NCBI RefSeq assembly: GCF_018991925.1
Contig: NW_024751950.1
Location: forward strand, 1-64,000
Length of the DNA: 64,000 nucleotides
Direction of reading: 5' to 3'
DNA from: Homarus americanus
Lineage: Eukaryota > Arthropoda > Malacostraca > Decapoda > Nephropidae
The notes beneath the pieces are model-generated. The model saw only the letters and a list, made by a program, of their open reading frames with translations, was not told the DNA's origin and made no database searches. How positions within the stretch are numbered: the stretch's first letter is position 1; each line of letters opens with the position of its first letter. Position numbers and translations under genes: made by a program. Below, piece by piece: positions 1-14,100 of this stretch.

Positions 1-3000
1 AACAACATTACACTGAGACTCTACCTTAACTGAATACCTTCACTTAACACCAGTTAGGAGACAATAACATTACACTGAGACTCTACCTTAACTAGATACC
101 TTCACTTAACACCAGTTAAGGAGACAACATTACACTGAGACTCTGCAGCCAACTAGATACCTTCACTTAACACCAGTTAGGAGACAACATTACCTGAGAC
201 TCTACCTTAACTAGATACCTTCACTTAACACCAGTTAAGGGAGAACAACATAACACTGAGACTCTGCAGCAACTGAATCCTTCACTTAACACCAGTTAGG
301 GAGACAACATTACACTGAGACTCTGCAGCAACTAGATACCTTCACTTAACACCAGTTAGGAGACAACATTACACTGAGACTCTACCTTAACTAGATACCT
401 TCACTTAACACCAGTTAGGAGACAACGTGCACTGAGACTCTGCCTTAACTAGATACCTTCACTTAACACCAGTTAGGGAGACAACATTACACAGAGACTC
501 TGCCTTAACTAGATACAGCTTCACTTAACACCAGTTAGGGAACAACATTACACTGAGACTCTACCTTAACTGAATACCTTCACTTAACACCAGTTAGGAG
601 ACAACATTACACTGAGACTCTACCTTAACTAGATACCTTCACTTAACACCTGTTGAGAACAACATTACACACTGAGACTCTACAGCCAACTAGATACCTT
701 CACTTAACACCAGTTAGGAGACAACATTACACTGAGACTGCCTTAACTAGATACCTTCACTTAACACCAGTTAGGAGACAACATTACACCAGACTCAGCT
801 TATTAACTAGATACTGTACTTAACACCAGTTAGGAATAGCATTACACTGAGACTCTACCTTAACTAGATACCTTCACTTAACACCAGTTAGGGAGACAAC
901 ATTACACAAAGACTCTACGTAACTAGATACCTTCCTTAACACCAGTTAGGTGACAACATTACCTAGAGACTCTGCCTTAACTAGAATACCTTCACTTAAC
1001 ACCAGTTAGGAACAACATTACACAGAGACTCTACCTTAACTAGATGCCGTCACTTAACACCAGTTGAAGGGCAACATTACACAGAGACTCTACCTTAACT
1101 AGATACCTTCACTTAACTTGCCAGTTAGGAGACAACATTACACTGAGACTCTACCTTAACTAGATACCGTCACTTAACACCAGTTAGGAGACAACGATTA
1201 CACTGAGACTCTGCAACAACTAGATACCTTCACTTAACACCAGTTAGAATAACATTACACTGAGACCCTACCTTAACTAGATGCCTTCCTTAACACCAGT
1301 TAGGAGATAACATTACTGAGACTCTACCTTAACTAGATGCCTTCACTTGCACCAGTTGAGAACAACATTACACTGAGACTCTACATAACTAGAATACCTT
1401 CGCCCAACACCAGTTAGGAACAACATTACACAGGAACTCTACGTAACCTAGATACCTTCACTTAACACCAGTTAGGGAGACAACATTACACTGAGACTCT
1501 ACCTTAACTAGATACCTTCACTTAACACCGAAGTTAGGAGACAACGATACACAGAGACTCTGTAACTAGATGCCTTCACTTAACACCAGTTAAGGAACCA
1601 ACGCGACACTGAGATACTACCTTAACTAGAATGCCTTCACTTAACACCAGTTAGGAGACAACATTACACTGGAACTCTACCTTAACTAGATACCTTCTTA
1701 ACACCAGTTAGAGACAACATTACACTGGGACTCTACCTTAACTAGATACCTTCACTTAACACCAGTTAAGGAGACAACATTACACTGAGAGACTCTACCT
1801 TAACTAGATACCTTCACTTAACACCAGTTAGGAGACAACATTACACAGAGACTCTACCTTAACTAGATACCTTCACTTAACACCAGTTAGGAGACAACAT
1901 TACTCTGAGACTCTACCTTCACTAGATACCTTCACTTAACACCAGTTAGGAGACAACGTTACTCTGAGACTCTACCTTAACTAGATACCTTCTCTTAACA
2001 CCAGTTAGGAGACAACATTACTCTGAGACTCTACCTTAACTAGATACCTTCACTTAACACCAGTTAGGAGACAACATTACTCTGAGACTCTACCTTAACT
2101 AGATACCTTCACTTAACACCAGTTAGGAGACAACATTACTCTGAGACTCTACCTTAACTAGATACCTTCACTTAACACCAGTTAGGAGACAACATTACAC
2201 TGAGACTCTACCTTAACTAGATACCTTCACTTAACACCAGTTAGGAGACAACATTACACTGAGACTCTACCTTAACTAGATACCTTCACTTAACACCAGT
2301 TAGGAGACAACATTACACTGAGACTTTACCTTAACTAGATACCTTCACTTAACACCAGTTAGGAGACAACATTACACTGAGACTCTACCTTAACTAGATA
2401 CCTTCACTTAACACCAGTTAGGAGACAACATTACACTGAGACTTTACCTTAACTAGATACCTTCACTTAACACCAGTTAGGAGACAACATTACACTGAGA
2501 CTCTACCTTAACTAGATACCTTCACTTAACACCAGTTAGGAGACAACATTACACTGAGACTCTACCTTAACTAGATACCTTCACTTAACACCAGTTAGGA
2601 GATAACATTACACTGAGACTCTACCTTAACTAGATACCTTCACTTAACACCAGTTAGGAGACAACATTACACTGAGACTCTACCTTAACTAGATACCTTC
2701 ACTTAACACCAGTTAGGAGACAACATTACACTGAGACTCTACCTTAACTAGATACCTTCACTTAACACCAGTTAGGAGACAACATTACACTGAGACTCTA
2801 CCTTAACTAGATACCTTCACTTAACACCAGTTAGGAGACAACATTACACTGAGACTCTACCTTAACTAGATACCTTCACTTAACACCAGTTAGGAGACAA
2901 CATTACACTGAGACTCTACCTTAACTAGATACCTTCACTTAACACCAGTTAGGAGACAACATTACACTGAGACTCTACCTTAACTAGATATTCACTTAAC

Positions 3001-6000
3001 ACCAGTTAGGAGACAACATTACACTGAGACTCTACCTTAACTAGATACCTTCACTTAACACCAGTTAGGAGACAACATTACACTGAGACTCTACCTTAAC
3101 TAGATACCTTCACTTAACACCAGTTAGGTGACAACATTACACTGGGACTCTACCTTAACTAGATACCTTCACTTAACACCAGTTAGGAGACAACATTACT
3201 CTGAGACTCTACCTTAACTAGATACCTTCACTTAACACCAGTTAGGAGACAACATTACTCTGAGACTCTACCTTAACTAGATACCTTCACTTAACACCAG
3301 TTAGAGACAATATTACACTGAGACTCTAATTTTAATCTAGATACCTTCAACACCAGTTAGAGACAACACATTACACTCCTGGAGACTTTACCTTAACTAG
3401 ATACCTTCACTTACCACCAGTTAGGAGACGACATTACACTGAGACTCTACTCCTAACTAGATACCTTCTTAACACCAGTTAGAGACGACATTATACTGAG
3501 ACTCTACCTAACTAGATACCTTCACTTAACACCAGTTAGGAGACAACATTACACTGAGACTCTACCTTAACTAGATACCTTCACTTAACACCAGTTAGGT
3601 GACAACATTACACTGAGACTCTACCTTAACTAGATACCTTCACTTAACACCAGTTAGGTGACAACATTACACTGAGACTCTACCTTAACTAGATACCTTC
3701 ACTTAACACCAGTTAGGAGACAACATTACACTGAGACTCTACCTTAACTAGATACCTTCACTTAACACCAGTTAGGAGACAACATTACACTGAGACTCTA
3801 CCTTAACTAGATACCTTCACTTAACACCAGTTAGGTGACAACATTACACTGAGACTCTACCTTAACTAGATACCTTCACTTAACACCAGTTAGGTGACAA
3901 CATTACACTGAGACTCTACCTTAACTAGATACCTTCACTTAACAGTTAGGAGACAACATTACTCTGAGACTCTACCTTAACTAGATACCTTCACTTAACA
4001 CCAGTTAGGTGACAACATTACACTGAGACTCTACCTTAACTAGATACCTTCACTTAACACCAGTTAGGAGACAACATTACACTGAGACTCTACCTTAACT
4101 AGATACCTTCACTTAACACCAGTTAGGAGACATTACACTGAGATTCTACCTTAACTTGATACCTTCACTTAACACCAGTTAGGAGACAACATTACACTGA
4201 GACTCTACCTTAACTAGATACCTTCACTTAACACCAGTTAGGGGTCATTATTACACTGAGACTCTACCTTAACTAGATACCTTCACTTAACACCAGTTAG
4301 GGGTCAACATTACACTGAGACTCTACCTTAACACCAGTTAGGAGACAACAGTACACTGAGACTCTACCTTAACACCAGTTAGGGAGACAACATTACACTG
4401 AGACTCTACCTTAACTGGTACATTACTTAACACCAGTTGGAGACAACATTACACTGAGACTTTACCTTAACTAGATACCTTCACTTAACACCAGTTAGAG
4501 TGACAACATTACACTGAGACTCTACGCCAACTAGATACCTTCACTTAACACCAGTTAGGTGACAACATTACTACTGAGACTCTACCTTAACTGAATACCT
4601 TCACTTAACACCAGTTAGGAGACAACATTACTCTGAGACTCTACCTTAACTGAATGCCTTCACTTAACACCAGTTAGGTGACAACATTACACTGAGACTC
4701 TGCAGCAACTAGATACCTTCATAACACCAGTTAGGAACAACATTACGCAGACTCTACCTTAACTAGTGCCTTCACTTAACACCAGTTAGAGTGACAACAT
4801 TACTGAGACTCTACCTTAACTAGATACCTTCACTTAACACCAGTTAAGGAGACAACACATTACACTGAGACTCTACCTTAACTAGATACCTTCACTTAAC
4901 ACCCAGTTGAGAACAACATTACACTGAGAGACTCTACCTTAACTAGATACCTTCGCCAACACCAGTTGGAGACAACATTACACTGAGACTCTACCTTAAC
5001 TAGATGCCTTCACTTAACACCGATTGAGGAGACAACGTTACACAGAGACTCTGCAACCAACTAGATGCCTTCGCCCAACACCAGTTAGGGAACAACATGA
5101 CACTGAGACTCTACTGTAACTAGATACCTTCGCCCAACGCACCAGTTAGGAGACAACATTACACTGGGACTCTACCTTAACTAGATACCTTCGCCCAACA
5201 CCAGTTGGAGACAACGATACACTGGGACTCTACCTTAACTAGATACCTTCATAACACCAGTTAGGGGAACAACATTACACTGAGACTCTACCTTAACTAG
5301 ATACCTTCACTTAACACCAGTTAGGAACAACATTACACTGGGACTCTACCTTAACTAGATACCTTCACTTAACACCAGTTAGGGAGACAACATTACACTG
5401 AGACTACCTTAACTAGATACCTTCACTTAACACCAGTTAAGGAGACAACATTACACTGGGACTCTACCTTAACTAGATACCTTCACTTAACACCAGTTAG
5501 GGAACAACATTACACTGAGACTCTACGTAACTAGATGCCTTCACTTAGCACCAGTTAGGAACAACATTACACTGGGACTCTACCTTAACTAGATACCTTC
5601 ACTTAACACCAGTTAGGAGAACAATAACATTACACTGAGACTCTACCTTAACTAGATACCTTCATAACACCAGTTAGGAGACAACGCATTACACTGAGGC
5701 TCTACCTTAACTAGATACCTTCATAACACCAGTTAGGAGACAACATTACACTGACACTCTACCTTAACTAGATACCTTCACTTAGCACCGGATTAGAGAC
5801 AACATTACACTGAGACTCTACCTTAACTAGATACCTTCCTTAACACCAGTTAAGGAGACAACGTACACTGACACTCTACCTTAACTAGATCCTTCACGCC
5901 CTTACCAGTTAGGAGACAACATTACCTGAGACTCTACCTTAACAGATACACCTTCACTTAACACCAGTTAGAGAACAACATTACTGAGACTCTACCTTAA

Positions 6001-6602
6001 CTAGATGCAGCTTCACTTAACACCAGTTAGGAACAACATTACACTGACACTCTACGCCCAACTAGATGCCTTCACGCCCAACACCAGTTGGAGACAACAT
6101 TACACTGAGACTCTACCTTAACTAGATGCACCTTCACTTAACACCAGTTAGGGAGCAACGTTACACTGAGACTCTACCTTAACTAAAATGCCTTCACTTA
6201 ACACCAGTTAGGAACAACCCATTACACCTGACCTCTACCTTAACTAGATACCTTCACTTAACACCAGTTAGAGAACAACATTACACTAACAGAGACTCTG
6301 CAGCAACTAGATACCTTCACTTAACACCAGTTAGGAGACAACATTACTGAGACTCTACCTTAACTAGATACCTTCACTTAACACCAGTTAGGAGACAACA
6401 TTACACTGAGACTCTACCTTAACTAGATACCTTCACTTAACACCAGTTAAGGAGACAACATTACACTGAGACTCTACCTTAACTAGATACCTTCACTTAA
6501 CACCAGTTGGAACAACATTACACTGAGACTTTACCTTAACTAGATACCTTCACTTAACACCAGTTAGGAGACAACATTACACTGAGACTCTATCTTAACT
6601 AG

Positions 6603-7440
6603 ATACCTTCACTTAACACACCAGTTAGGAGACAACATTACACTGAGACTCTACCTTAACTAGATACCTTCACTTAACACACCAGTTAGGAGACAACATT
6701 ACTCTGAGACTCTACCTTAACTAGATACCTTCACTTAACACACCAGTTAGGAGACAACATTACACTGAGACTCTACCTTAACTAGATACCTTCACTTAAC
6801 ACACCAGTTAGGAGACAACATAACACTGAGACTCTAACTTAACTAGATACCTTCACTTAACACATCAGTTAGGAGACAACATTACACTGAGACTCTACCT
6901 TAACTAGATACCTTCACTTAACACACCAGTTAGGAGACAACATTACACTGAGACTCTACCTTAACTAGATACCTTCACTTAACACACCAGTTAGGAGACA
7001 ACATTACACTGAGACTCTACCTCAACTAGATACCTTCACTTAACACACCAGTTAGGAGACAACATTACACTGAGACTCTACCTTAACTAGATACCTTCAC
7101 TTAACACACCAGTTAGGAGACAACATTAACACTGAGACTCTACCTTAACTAGATACCTTCACTTAACACACCAGTTAGGAGACAACATTACACTGAGACT
7201 CTACCTTAACTAGATACCTTCACTTAACACACCATTTAGGAGACAACATTACACTGAGACTCTACCTTAACTAGATACCTTCACTTAACACACCAGTTAG
7301 GAGACAACATTACACTGAGACTCTACCTTAACTAGATACCTTCACTTAACACACCAGTTGGAGACAACGTACACTGAGACTCTACCTTAACTGGAGATAC
7401 CTTCACTTAACACACCAGTTAAGGAGACAACGTACACTGA
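6603..7440. repeat. 61-bp subfamily of satA
   Basis: Inside the satA array these monomers read CTTAACACACCAGTTAGG in place of CTTAACACCAGTTAGG, so the unit is 61 bp. The CA insertion is shared by essentially every monomer here and recurs at about 8120-8650, which suggests local amplification of a variant monomer. Confidence 0.85.
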
Positions 7441-7764
7441 GAGACTCTACCTTAACTAGATACCTTCACTTAACACCAGTTAGGAGACAACATTACACAG
7501 AGACTCTACCTTAACTAGATACCTTCACTTAACACCAGTTAGGAGACAACATTACTCTGAGACTCTACCTTCACTAGATACCTTCACTTAACACCAGTTA
7601 GGAGACAACGTTACTCTGAGACTCTACCTTAACTAGATACCTTCTCTTAACACCAGTTAGGAGACAACATTACTCTGAGACTCTACCTTAACTAGATACC
7701 TTCACTTAACACCAGTTAGGAGACAACATTACTCTGAGACTCTACCTTAACTAGATACCTTCAC
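7437..7764. repeat. Second copy of a satA multi-monomer block (matches 1785-2112)
   Basis: At a constant offset of 5652 bases this block shares rare variants with 1785-2112 in the same order: CTGAGAGACTC, ATTACACAGAG, TACCTTCACTAG, ACAACGTTACTCTG and CCTTCTCTTAAC. Upstream the match breaks at a one-base indel (CATTACAC against CGTACAC). Downstream it breaks where the second copy reads CACACTAGTTAGG. Confidence 0.85.
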
Positions 7765-8768
7765 TTAACACACTAGTTAGGAGACAACATTACTCTGAGA
7801 CTCTACCTTAACTAGATGCACTTCACTTAGCACCAGTTAGGAGACAAAATTAACACTGAGACTCTGCCTTAACTAGATACATCCACTTAGCACCAGTTAG
7901 GAGACAAAATTAACCCTGAGACTCTACCTTAACTAGATACATTCACTTAGCACCAGTTAGGAGACAAAATTAACACTGAGACTCTACCTTAACTAGATAC
8001 ATTCACTTAGCACCAGTTAGGAGACAAAATTAACACTGAGACTCTGCCTTAACTAGATACAACTTCACTTAACACACTAGTTAAAGGGGCCAACATTACT
8101 CTGAATCTCTACCTTAACTAGATAACTTCCTTAACACACCAGTTAGGGAGACAACATTACACTGAGACTCTTTCACCTTAACTAGATACCTTCACTTAAC
8201 ACACCAGTTAGGAACAACATTACTCTGAGACTCTACTCTACCTTAACTAGATACCTTCACTTAACACACCAGTTAGGAGACAACATTACACTGAGACTCT
8301 ACCTTAACTAGATACCTTCACTTAACACACCAGTTAGGAGACAACATTACACTGAGACTTTTCCTTAACTAGATACCTTCACTTAACACACTAGTTAGGA
8401 GACAACATTACACTGAGACTCTACCTTAACTAGATACCTTCACTTAACACACCAGTTAGGAGACAACATTACACTGAGACTCTACCTTAACTAGATACCT
8501 TCACTTAACACACCAGTTAGGAGACAACATTACACTGAGACTCTACCTTAACTAGATACCTTCACTTAACACACCAGTTAGGAGACAACATTACACTGAG
8601 ACTCTACCTTAACTAGATACCTTCACTTAACACACCAGTTAGGAGACAAAATTAACACTGAGACTCTACCTTAACTAGATACCTTCACTTAACACCAGTT
8701 AGGAGACAACATTACACTGAGACTCTACCTTAACTAGATACCTTCACTTAACACCAGTTAGGAGACAA

Positions 8769-9036
8769 AACTACAAACACAACAAAATGTAAAAATAAAT
8801 TAATAAACATAAATAATACAATGTGAAGAAGAACACCAAAAGAACCGATAAACAAAGAAACAACAAAGTAAAAGGATAATTGGACAAAATGAAACAATAA
8901 ACAAAAAGAAAAGACAAAAACTTACAAGAAACAGAAAAAGTTAAGAAAACGAGAAGTTGTCTCATAAAAACACTGAAAAACAAGACTGTGTTTCTGACAC
9001 ATTAAAACACCAAGAAAAGTTTGTCTTTATGAACTG
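8769..9036. other. A-rich spacer, no gene seen
   Basis: Sequence very rich in A on the plus strand with no repeat period and no recognisable coding potential. It separates satA from the CT-rich tract. Confidence 0.7.
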
Positions 9037-9625
9037 AAAACTCCCCTCCTCCCCTCCTCCCCCTCTCACCCCTCCTCCACCCTCTCACCCCTCCCCCCTC
9101 TCTCACCCCTCCTCCCTTCTCTCCCTCCTCCCCTCTCATCCCTCCTCCCCTCACCCCTCCTCCCCTCTCTCCCCCTCCTCCCCTCTCTCCCCCTCTTCCT
9201 CTCACCCCTCCTCCCCTCTCTCACCCTCCTCCCCTCATCCTCTCCCTCTCTCTCACCTCCTCCCCTCTCATCCCTCCTCCCTCCCTCCTCCCCTCTCCCC
9301 CTCCTCCCCTCTCTCTCACCCCTCCTCCCTCTCTCCACCCCTCCTCCCCTCTCTCACCCCTCCTCCCTCTCTCACCCCTCTCTCCCTCCTTCCCTCCCTC
9401 TCCACCTCCTTCCCCTCCCTCCCACCTCCTTCCTCCCTCTCTCCCTACCTTCCTTCCTCTCGCCTCCCTTCCTCCCTCTCACCTCTCCCTCCCTCTCACC
9501 TCCTTCTCTCACCTCCTTCCTCCCTGTCCCCTCCCTCTATTCCTCCCTCTCGCCTCCCTTCCTTCCCTCGCCTCCCTTCCTCCACCTCCTCCCCAACTCC
9601 CCAACCTCCCCCGCCCCGCAGCGAG
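9037..9625. repeat. CT-rich polypyrimidine minisatellite
   Basis: Degenerate repeats of CTCCCCTCCT and CTCTCACCCCTC, almost purely pyrimidine on the plus strand. Open frames on the minus strand are Arg/Gly/Glu-rich products of GGA/GAG codons and are not credible proteins. Mirror-like polypurine/polypyrimidine tracts of this kind can adopt triplex structure; that is general knowledge, not shown here. Confidence 0.9.
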
Positions 9626-9634
9626 TGAGAACAA

Positions 9635-10618
9635 TGTAATCTAACTCTCCGGGATGTAGCGAAGGCATTTGACAAAATCTGGCATGACGGTCTAAAATAT
9701 AAGATCCTCCAACTCGGACTTCCCACCAACATTGAAAAGCTGCTTTGCAACTTTTTTGACGACAGAAATGCCAGACTGAGGGTAGGACAACACACAGGAG
9801 AGACCTTCCCACCCATGAGAGGAGTCTCTCAGGCGAGCGTCCTCTCTCCCACCCTAAATATTATCTACATAAGTGACACCCCGCCTCCCTCTAAAATAGG
9901 TAACGAAGATATTATGTATGCAGATGACATCACTCAAATAACATCACATCAAGGAAAATCGCGAGCGTTAAAGGTCGACAACACCAGGCGGGAATTAGAA
10001 AGGGTAAATAATTACGAAAAACAATGGAAAATCCAAACCAGTCTCCCGAAATTCACAGTTATACCCTTATGCAGAAGGAAAACCCATCCATTAGTAACCA
10101 ATAATGCCCAGATAGAATACAAAGCAGAGGCACCGTCTTGGGCCTGCATATATCCACGACAGGTTACTCCCATCATGTCCACACCAGGAAGGAAAAGGCA
10201 AGAAGAGAGCTGAGAAAACTATACTGCTTTCAAGCGCTTCCTGAGAAAAAAAACTCCGCCTGGTGACATCATTTATCATACCGATATTAACTTACCCAGC
10301 AGTACCTCTTCATACTATGAGCACCACTCAAATATTAAAATTACAGGTGGTCCAAATGAAACTCTAAGATCTGTCACAGGTGAAAGATACCCATTCACCA
10401 GAACCACAGCCGAGATACATAGAGACCTGAGAATAAAACCCATCAACCAGCAGCTGCACACCCTGGCCAGCAGAATCTGGCAAAAGATAGAACGATCAGA
10501 GCAAGATCTCCTTCAAAGACTCCCACCAGATAACGACAACAACCATACATGGTTCCCAAAAAGTTACTAAATCTCAAAAGGTCCATTACCACCCCCGACC
10601 TATACGGCCAGGCAATAG
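9635..10618 (+). pseudogene. Jockey-like LINE reverse transcriptase, 3' part, frameshifted (copy J1)
   Basis: Decayed 3' portion of a non-LTR retrotransposon reverse transcriptase. RT motif A reads DVAKAFDKIWHDGL from about 9653. Motif B is degraded to RGVSQASVLSP from 9818, where related elements have GVPQGSVLSP. Motif C is an intact YADD at 9917-9928. The frame holds to about 10120, where a one-base loss shifts it; the thumb region then continues as VLGLHI, a run ending in ERYPFTRTT near 10410, and HTLASRIWQKIE near 10470. Further breaks occur near 10265 and 10355, with a stop before 10570. The family call to the jockey group rests on motif pattern and is inference. No N-terminal endonuclease is present, so it is 5'-truncated against the CT-rich tract. 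Confidence 0.85.
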
Positions 10619-10840
10619 ACAACCTCCCTAGACCAGCATCCGCCAGTAGGGTCGGCGGAATGTAAAATAAGGCCCTCAAAACACCCATATATGGGATAGG
10701 GTAGGATGTCTAGTGCCTGACAGACAATAACTGGCCCATGACACAATCCCTAACACACCATTAGCTTAGCTAGGGGGTCAGCCCGCCCTCTCTTACCTCC
10801 TCCTAAATTTCTTCAATTTCCGAACTATAACTTCCTTCCC
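10619..10840 (+). other. Probable 3' flank of the J1 LINE remnant, no gene
   Basis: Follows the decayed RT end. It contains ATGTAAAATAAGGCCCTC at about 10660, closely matched at 22949. It then grades into C/T-rich sequence. No A-rich tail or clear target-site duplication was seen. Confidence 0.4.
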
Positions 10841-11085
10841 CCACCTCTAATTTTCTTTCACCCTTCTACTCTCCTATCCCTCCCACTCCCTCCTTTCACA
10901 CATCCTTTCACCCTCCTCTCACCCCTCCTTTCACCCTTACTTTCACCCTCCTTTCACCCTTCCTTTCACCCTCCTTTCACCCTCCTTTCACACATCCTTT
11001 TCACCCCTCCTCTCACCCTCCTTTCACCCTTACTTTCACCCCTCCTTTCACCCTTCCTTTCACCCCTCCTTTCTCTAAAAAAAAT
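10841..11085. repeat. CCTTTCACCCT pyrimidine minisatellite
   Basis: Degenerate tandem units such as CCTCCTTTCACCCTTC, about 12-15 bp each. Non-coding. Confidence 0.85.
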
Positions 11086-11162
11086 TAAAAAATCCTGTCG
11101 CCTCACTTAACCTAATTCTTGTGTAGTAATTATTTAGGAAAAGTTAATTATATTACATTACC

Positions 11163-14100
11163 TGTGTTACCTGGTGCTGTGTTTACCTGGTGCTGTGTTA
11201 CCTGGTGCTGTGTTACCTGGTGCTGTGTTACCTGGTGCTGTGTTTACCTGGTGTTATGTTACCTGGTGTTGTATTTACCTGGTGCTGTGTTACCTGGTGT
11301 TATGTTACCTGGTGCTGTGTTACCCGGTGCTGTGTTACCTGGTGCTGTACCTGTGTTATGTTACCTGGTGTTGTGTTACCTGGTGGTGTTACCTGGTGCC
11401 GTGCTACCTGGTGCTGTGTTACCTGGTGCTGTGTTACCTGGTGCTGTGTTACCTGGTGCTGTGTTACCTGGTGTTATGTTACCTGGTGTTGTGTTACCTG
11501 GTGTGTTTACCTGTTGTGCTACCTGGTGCTGTGTTACCTGGTGCTGTGACCTGGTGCCGTGTTACCTGGTGCTGCGTACCTGGTGCTGTGTTACCTGGTG
11601 CTGGTACCTGGTGCTGTGTTACCTGGTGCCATTACCGGTGCTGTGTTACCTGGTGCTGTGTTACCTGGTGTTATGTTACCTGGTGTTGTGTTACCTGGTG
11701 GGGTTACCTGGTGCCGTGTTACCTGGTGCTGCCTTACCTGGTGCTGTGTTACCTGGTGCTGTGTTACCTGGTGCTGTGTTACAGTGCCGTGTTACCTGGT
11801 GCTGCATTACCTGGTGCTGTGTTACCTGGTGCTGTGTTACCTGGTGCTGTGTTACCTGGTGTTGTTATGCTACCTGGTGTTGTGTTACCTGGTGTTATGC
11901 TACCTGGTGTTGTGTTACCTGGTGGTGTTACCTGGTGCTGCCTTATCTGGTACTGTGTTACCTGGTGCTGTGTTACCTGGTGCTGTGTTACCTGGTGCTG
12001 TGTTACCTGGTACTGTGTTACCTGGTGCTGTGTTACCTGGTGCCGTGTTACCTGTGCTGTGTTACCTGGTGCTGTGTTACCTGGTGCTGTGTTACCTGGT
12101 GCTGTGTTACCTGGTGCCTTATCTGGTACTGTGTTACCTGTGCTGTGTTACCTGGTGCTGTGTTACCTGGTACTGTATTTACCTGGTGCTGTGTTACCTG
12201 GTGCTGTGTTACCTGGTGCTGTGTTACCTGGTGCTGTGTTACCTGGTGCTGTGTTACCTTACTGTGTTACCTGGTGCTGTGTTACCGTGCTGTGTTACCT
12301 GGTGCTGTGTTACCTGGTGCTGTGTTACCTGGTGCTGCCTTACCTGGTGCTGCCTTACCTGGTGCTGTGTTACCTGGTGCTGCGTTACCTGGTGCTGTAC
12401 TGGTGCTGTGCCTGTTTCTGTGTTACCTGGTTTTACTGGTGCACCTGGTGCTGTTACCTGGTGCTGTGTTACCTGGTGCTGTATTTACCGGTGCTGCTGT
12501 TTTCTCCTGGTGCGCCTTACCTGGTGCACCTGGTGCTGTGTACCTGGTGCTGTGTTACTGGTGCTGTACCTGGTACTGCCTTACCGGTGCTGTGTTACCT
12601 GGTGCTGTATTTTTGTTGCGCTGTGTTACCTTGTTGTATTTACCTGGTGCTGTGTTACTGGTGCTTGTTACCTGGTGCTGTTTACCTGGTGCTGTGTTTG
12701 GTGCTGTGTTACCTGGTGCTGTGTTACCTGGTGCTGTGCTGTTTTATGGTGCTGTGTTACCTGGTGCTGTGTTACCTGGTGCTGTGTTACCGTGCCTGTT
12801 TTCCTGTGCTGTGTTACCTGGTGCTGTGTTACCTGGTGCTGTGTTACTGGTGCTGTGTTACCGTGCTGCATTACCTGGTGCTGTGTTACCTGGTGCTGTT
12901 ACTGGGTGTTACCTGGTGCTGTGTTACCTGGTGCTGTGTTACCTGGTGCTGTGTTACCTGGTGCTGTGTTACCTGGTGCTGCCTTACCTGGTGCTGTGTT
13001 ACCTGGTGCTGTGTACCTGCTCTGCTGTGTACCCTGTGTGCCTGGTGCTGTGTTACTGGTGCTGTTACCTGGTGCTGTGTTACCTGGTGCTGTGTTACCT
13101 TTTAGTGCTGCATTACCTGGTGCTGTGTTACCTGGTGCTGTGTACCTGGTGCTGTGTTACCTGGTGCTGTGTTACCTGGTGCTGCATTACCTGGTGCTGT
13201 GTTACCTGGTGCTGTGTTACCTGGTGCTGTGTTACCTGGTGCTGTGTTACCTGGTGCTGTGTTACTACCTGGTGCTGTGTTTACCTGGTGCTGTGTTACC
13301 TGGTGCTGTGTTACCTGGTGCTGCGTACCTGGTGCTGTGTTACCTGGTGCTGTGTTACCTGGTGCTGTGTTACCTGGTGCTGCATTACCTGGTGCTGTGT
13401 TACCTGGTGCTGTGTTACCTGGTGCTGTGTTACCTGGTGCTGTGTTACCTGGTGCTGTGTTACCTGGTGCTGTGTTACCTGGTGCTGTGTTTACCTGGTG
13501 CTGCACTGCATTGTGCTGTGTTACCTGGTGCTGTATTTACCTGGTGCTGTGTTACCTGGTGCTGTGTTACCTGGTGCTGTGTTACCTGGTGCTGTGTTAC
13601 CTGGTGCTGTGTTACCTGGTGCTGTGTACCTGGTGCTGTGTTACCTGGTGCTGCATTACCTGGTGCTGGTTACCTGGTGCTGTGTTACCTGGTGCGTGTG
13701 TTACCTGGTGCTGTGTTACCTGGTGCTGTGTTACCTGGTGCTGTGTTACCTGGTGCTGTGTTACCTGGTGCTGTGTTACCTGGTGCTGTGTTACCTGGTG
13801 CTGTGTCTGGTGCTGTACTGGTGCTGTGTTACCTGGTGCTGTGTTACCTGGTGCTGTGTTACCTGGTGCTGTCTTACCTGGTGCTGTGTTACCTGGTGCT
13901 GTGTTACCTGGTACTGTGCACCTGGTGCTGTGTTACCTGCTGTTTTTGTGTTACCTGGTGCTGTGTTACCTGGTGCTGCCTACGTGCTGTGTTACCTGGT
14001 GCTGCCTACACTGGTGCTGTTACCTGGTGCTGTGTTACCTGGTGCTGTGTTACCTGGTGCTGTTACCTGGTGCTGTGTTACCTGGTGCTGTGTTACCTGG

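Larger units (their letters stand above)
1..8768. repeat. 59-bp satellite array (satA), about 148 monomers
   Basis: The sequence repeats with a 59-bp period, seen as a one-base phase shift per 60-base line between about 2200 and 3000. Each monomer contains the blocks ACTGAGACTCTACC, TTAACTAGATACCTTCACTT and AACACCAGTTAGGAGAC. Monomers at about 1930-3300 and 3500-4240 are nearly identical. Those at 1-1900 and 4240-6330 carry many small indels and substitutions. The array opens at the window edge, so its left end is not seen. It ends sharply at about 8768 in an A-rich spacer. It is non-coding satellite DNA. The same family recurs at 24150-24766 and as one diverged monomer near 60350. Confidence 0.97.
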
